This document shows, one piece after another, positions 5,233 through 6,240 of a DNA stretch of 6,240 nucleotides. This stretch comes from Methylobacteriaceae bacterium (GTDB lineage: Bacteria; Pseudomonadota; Alphaproteobacteria; Rhizobiales; Beijerinckiaceae), in contig JAISTL010000289.1 in the NCBI GenBank assembly GCA_031272615.1, forward strand, positions 1-6,240, written 5' to 3'. The notes beneath the pieces were generated by a model. That model ran no database searches. It was not told where the DNA came from and saw only the letters and a list, made by a program, of their open reading frames with translations. Numbering within the stretch: position 1 is the stretch's first letter; each line of letters opens with the position of its first letter. The position numbers and the translations under genes were made by a program.

Positions 5233-6240
5233 ATGGTTGTGGATCAGATTCAAGAAACCCCCTCCGATGTCCGCCTTGTGCGGTCTGAAACCCTGGCGCG
5301 GTTGCACTGGCTGGCCATTTTCGGCCAGCTTATCACGGTGTTGGTCATCGCCTTGTATTTCAAATATGCTTTTGCCGTCGAAGCCTGTCTCATCATCATC
5401 GGCGTCTCCATTCTGCTCAACCTGTTCCTTTATCTGCCGCAGGGGCGCTGGCTCAGTGAGACCACGGCCACCGAGGTGTTTGTGTTTGACGCCGTCCAGT
5501 TTTTTGCGCTGGTCTATCTCACCGGCGGCATCAGCAATCCGTTTTCCATGATGGGGTTGGCCCCGGTGATGGTGGCGGCCAGCATTCTCTCGGCCCGCAA
5601 CAGTCTGATTGTCGCCACGGTTGCCATTCTCGCCACCACGCTGGTGATGTGGTTTCACCATCCGCTGCCCTGGAAAGCCGATTCCCCTTTGCTGCTGCCG
5701 CCGCTCTATGTGTTCGGCCTGTGGGTGTCCTTCGCCATTTCCGTGTTGTTTGTCGGCTTTTTCACCTGGCGGATCGCCCAGGACGGCCGCCAGCTGTCAC
5801 AGGCCCTGGCCGCCACGGAACTGGTGTTGAGTCGCGAGCAGCACCTGTCGCAGCTGGACGGTCTGGCTGCCGCCGCCGCCCATGAGCTGAGTACGCCGCT
5901 TGGCACCATCGCCTTGATTGCCAAGGAACTGAGCAAATCCGCCGCCGAGGGCTCCGAGGCGGAATCGGATTTGAAGATGCTGCGCGAACAGGTGGAGCGC
6001 TGCCGCGGCATCCTGCAGAAAATGACCTCCTTCAAAATTCACGGCGGGGATTTTTTCGAACTGGTGACCATGCGCCAAATCCTGGCGGAAATCGTTCAAA
6101 GCCGTGACGCCCGCACCATCGCCATCAACATTTCCGCCGTGGGCGACGGGCCGGAACCCTTCCGCCACCGCAATCCCGGCCTCACCTATGCCCTCTCCAA
6201 CCTCATCGACAACGCCATTGACTTTGCGCAGGAAACCGTC
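5233..6240 (+). CDS. regB: RegB/PrrB-type redox sensor histidine kinase, N-terminal 336 residues (runs off window)
   Basis: The frame stays open to the right edge. RegB is a membrane sensor kinase that phosphorylates the response regulator RegA according to the redox state of the quinone pool and a reactive cysteine. Hydrophobic segments near residues 25-44, 50-68, 82-97, 105-121, 123-141 and 157-178 fit the six membrane helices of the family. GGISNPF at 98-104 corresponds to the ubiquinone-binding GGxxNPF motif. The H-box is AAAAAHELSTPLGTIALIAK with the phosphoacceptor His217. Cys257, in QVERCRGIL, lies 40 residues after it, the same spacing as His225 and Cys265 in Rhodobacter capsulatus RegB. 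The N-box NLIDNAIDFA begins at 323; the G-boxes lie beyond the window. The ATG at 5233 has a strong GGAGG (5222-5226) six bases upstream. Whether regA follows cannot be seen. Confidence 0.92.
   Translation, partial: MVVDQIQETPSDVRLVRSETLARLHWLAIFGQLITVLVIALYFKYAFAVEACLIIIGVSILLNLFLYLPQGRWLSETTATEVFVFDAVQFFALVYLTGGISNPFSMMGLAPVMVAASILSARNSLIVATVAILATTLVMWFHHPLPWKADSPLLLPPLYVFGLWVSFAISVLFVGFFTWRIAQDGRQLSQALAATELVLSREQHLSQLDGLAAAAAHELSTPLGTIALIAKELSKSAAEGSEAESDLKMLREQVERCRGILQKMTSFKIHGGDFFELVTMRQILAEIVQSRDARTIAINISAVGDGPEPFRHRNPGLTYALSNLIDNAIDFAQETV

Overview
The window looks like chromosomal DNA of a GC-rich alphaproteobacterium. Three things point there: a DUF1674 (SDHAF4-like) C-terminus at the left edge, an hrcA / rph-rdgB neighbourhood of alphaproteobacterial type, and a RegB/PrrB-type redox sensor kinase at the right edge. 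The genus cannot be told from the sequence.

Layout, left to right. Positions 3-227 (+) hold the last 74 codons of a DUF1674 protein whose start lies outside the window. Convergent to it, 18 bp away, is hrcA (246-1319, -), the heat-shock repressor, without a grpE partner next to it. A 338-bp divergent intergenic region (1320-1657) follows, with a predicted promoter for hrcA, one for fhs, a palindrome, a direct repeat and an orphan terminator-like hairpin. Next is fhs (1658-3334, +), formate-tetrahydrofolate ligase, closed by a good intrinsic terminator. A 278-bp leader region leads into rph (RNase PH, 3613-4332), which overlaps rdgB (XTP/dITP pyrophosphatase, 4322-5065) by 11 bp. A 167-bp gap then precedes regB (5233 to the window end), truncated on the right.

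The genes do housekeeping jobs: protein-folding stress control (hrcA), one-carbon metabolism (fhs), RNA 3'-end trimming (rph), nucleotide-pool cleaning (rdgB) and redox sensing (regB). Only rph and rdgB are clearly translationally coupled. I see no phage genes, transposase, CRISPR array, tRNA or rRNA, and no obvious new multi-gene system.

The most unusual features are: (i) a 72-bp in-frame tandem duplication inside rdgB that repeats a 24-residue piece of the enzyme core; (ii) two copies of an AT-rich inverted-repeat element (around 3501-3558 and 5096-5213) in the leaders of rph and regB, sharing an identical 16-bp arm; (iii) a perfect palindrome within the predicted hrcA promoter, where no CIRCE element is present.
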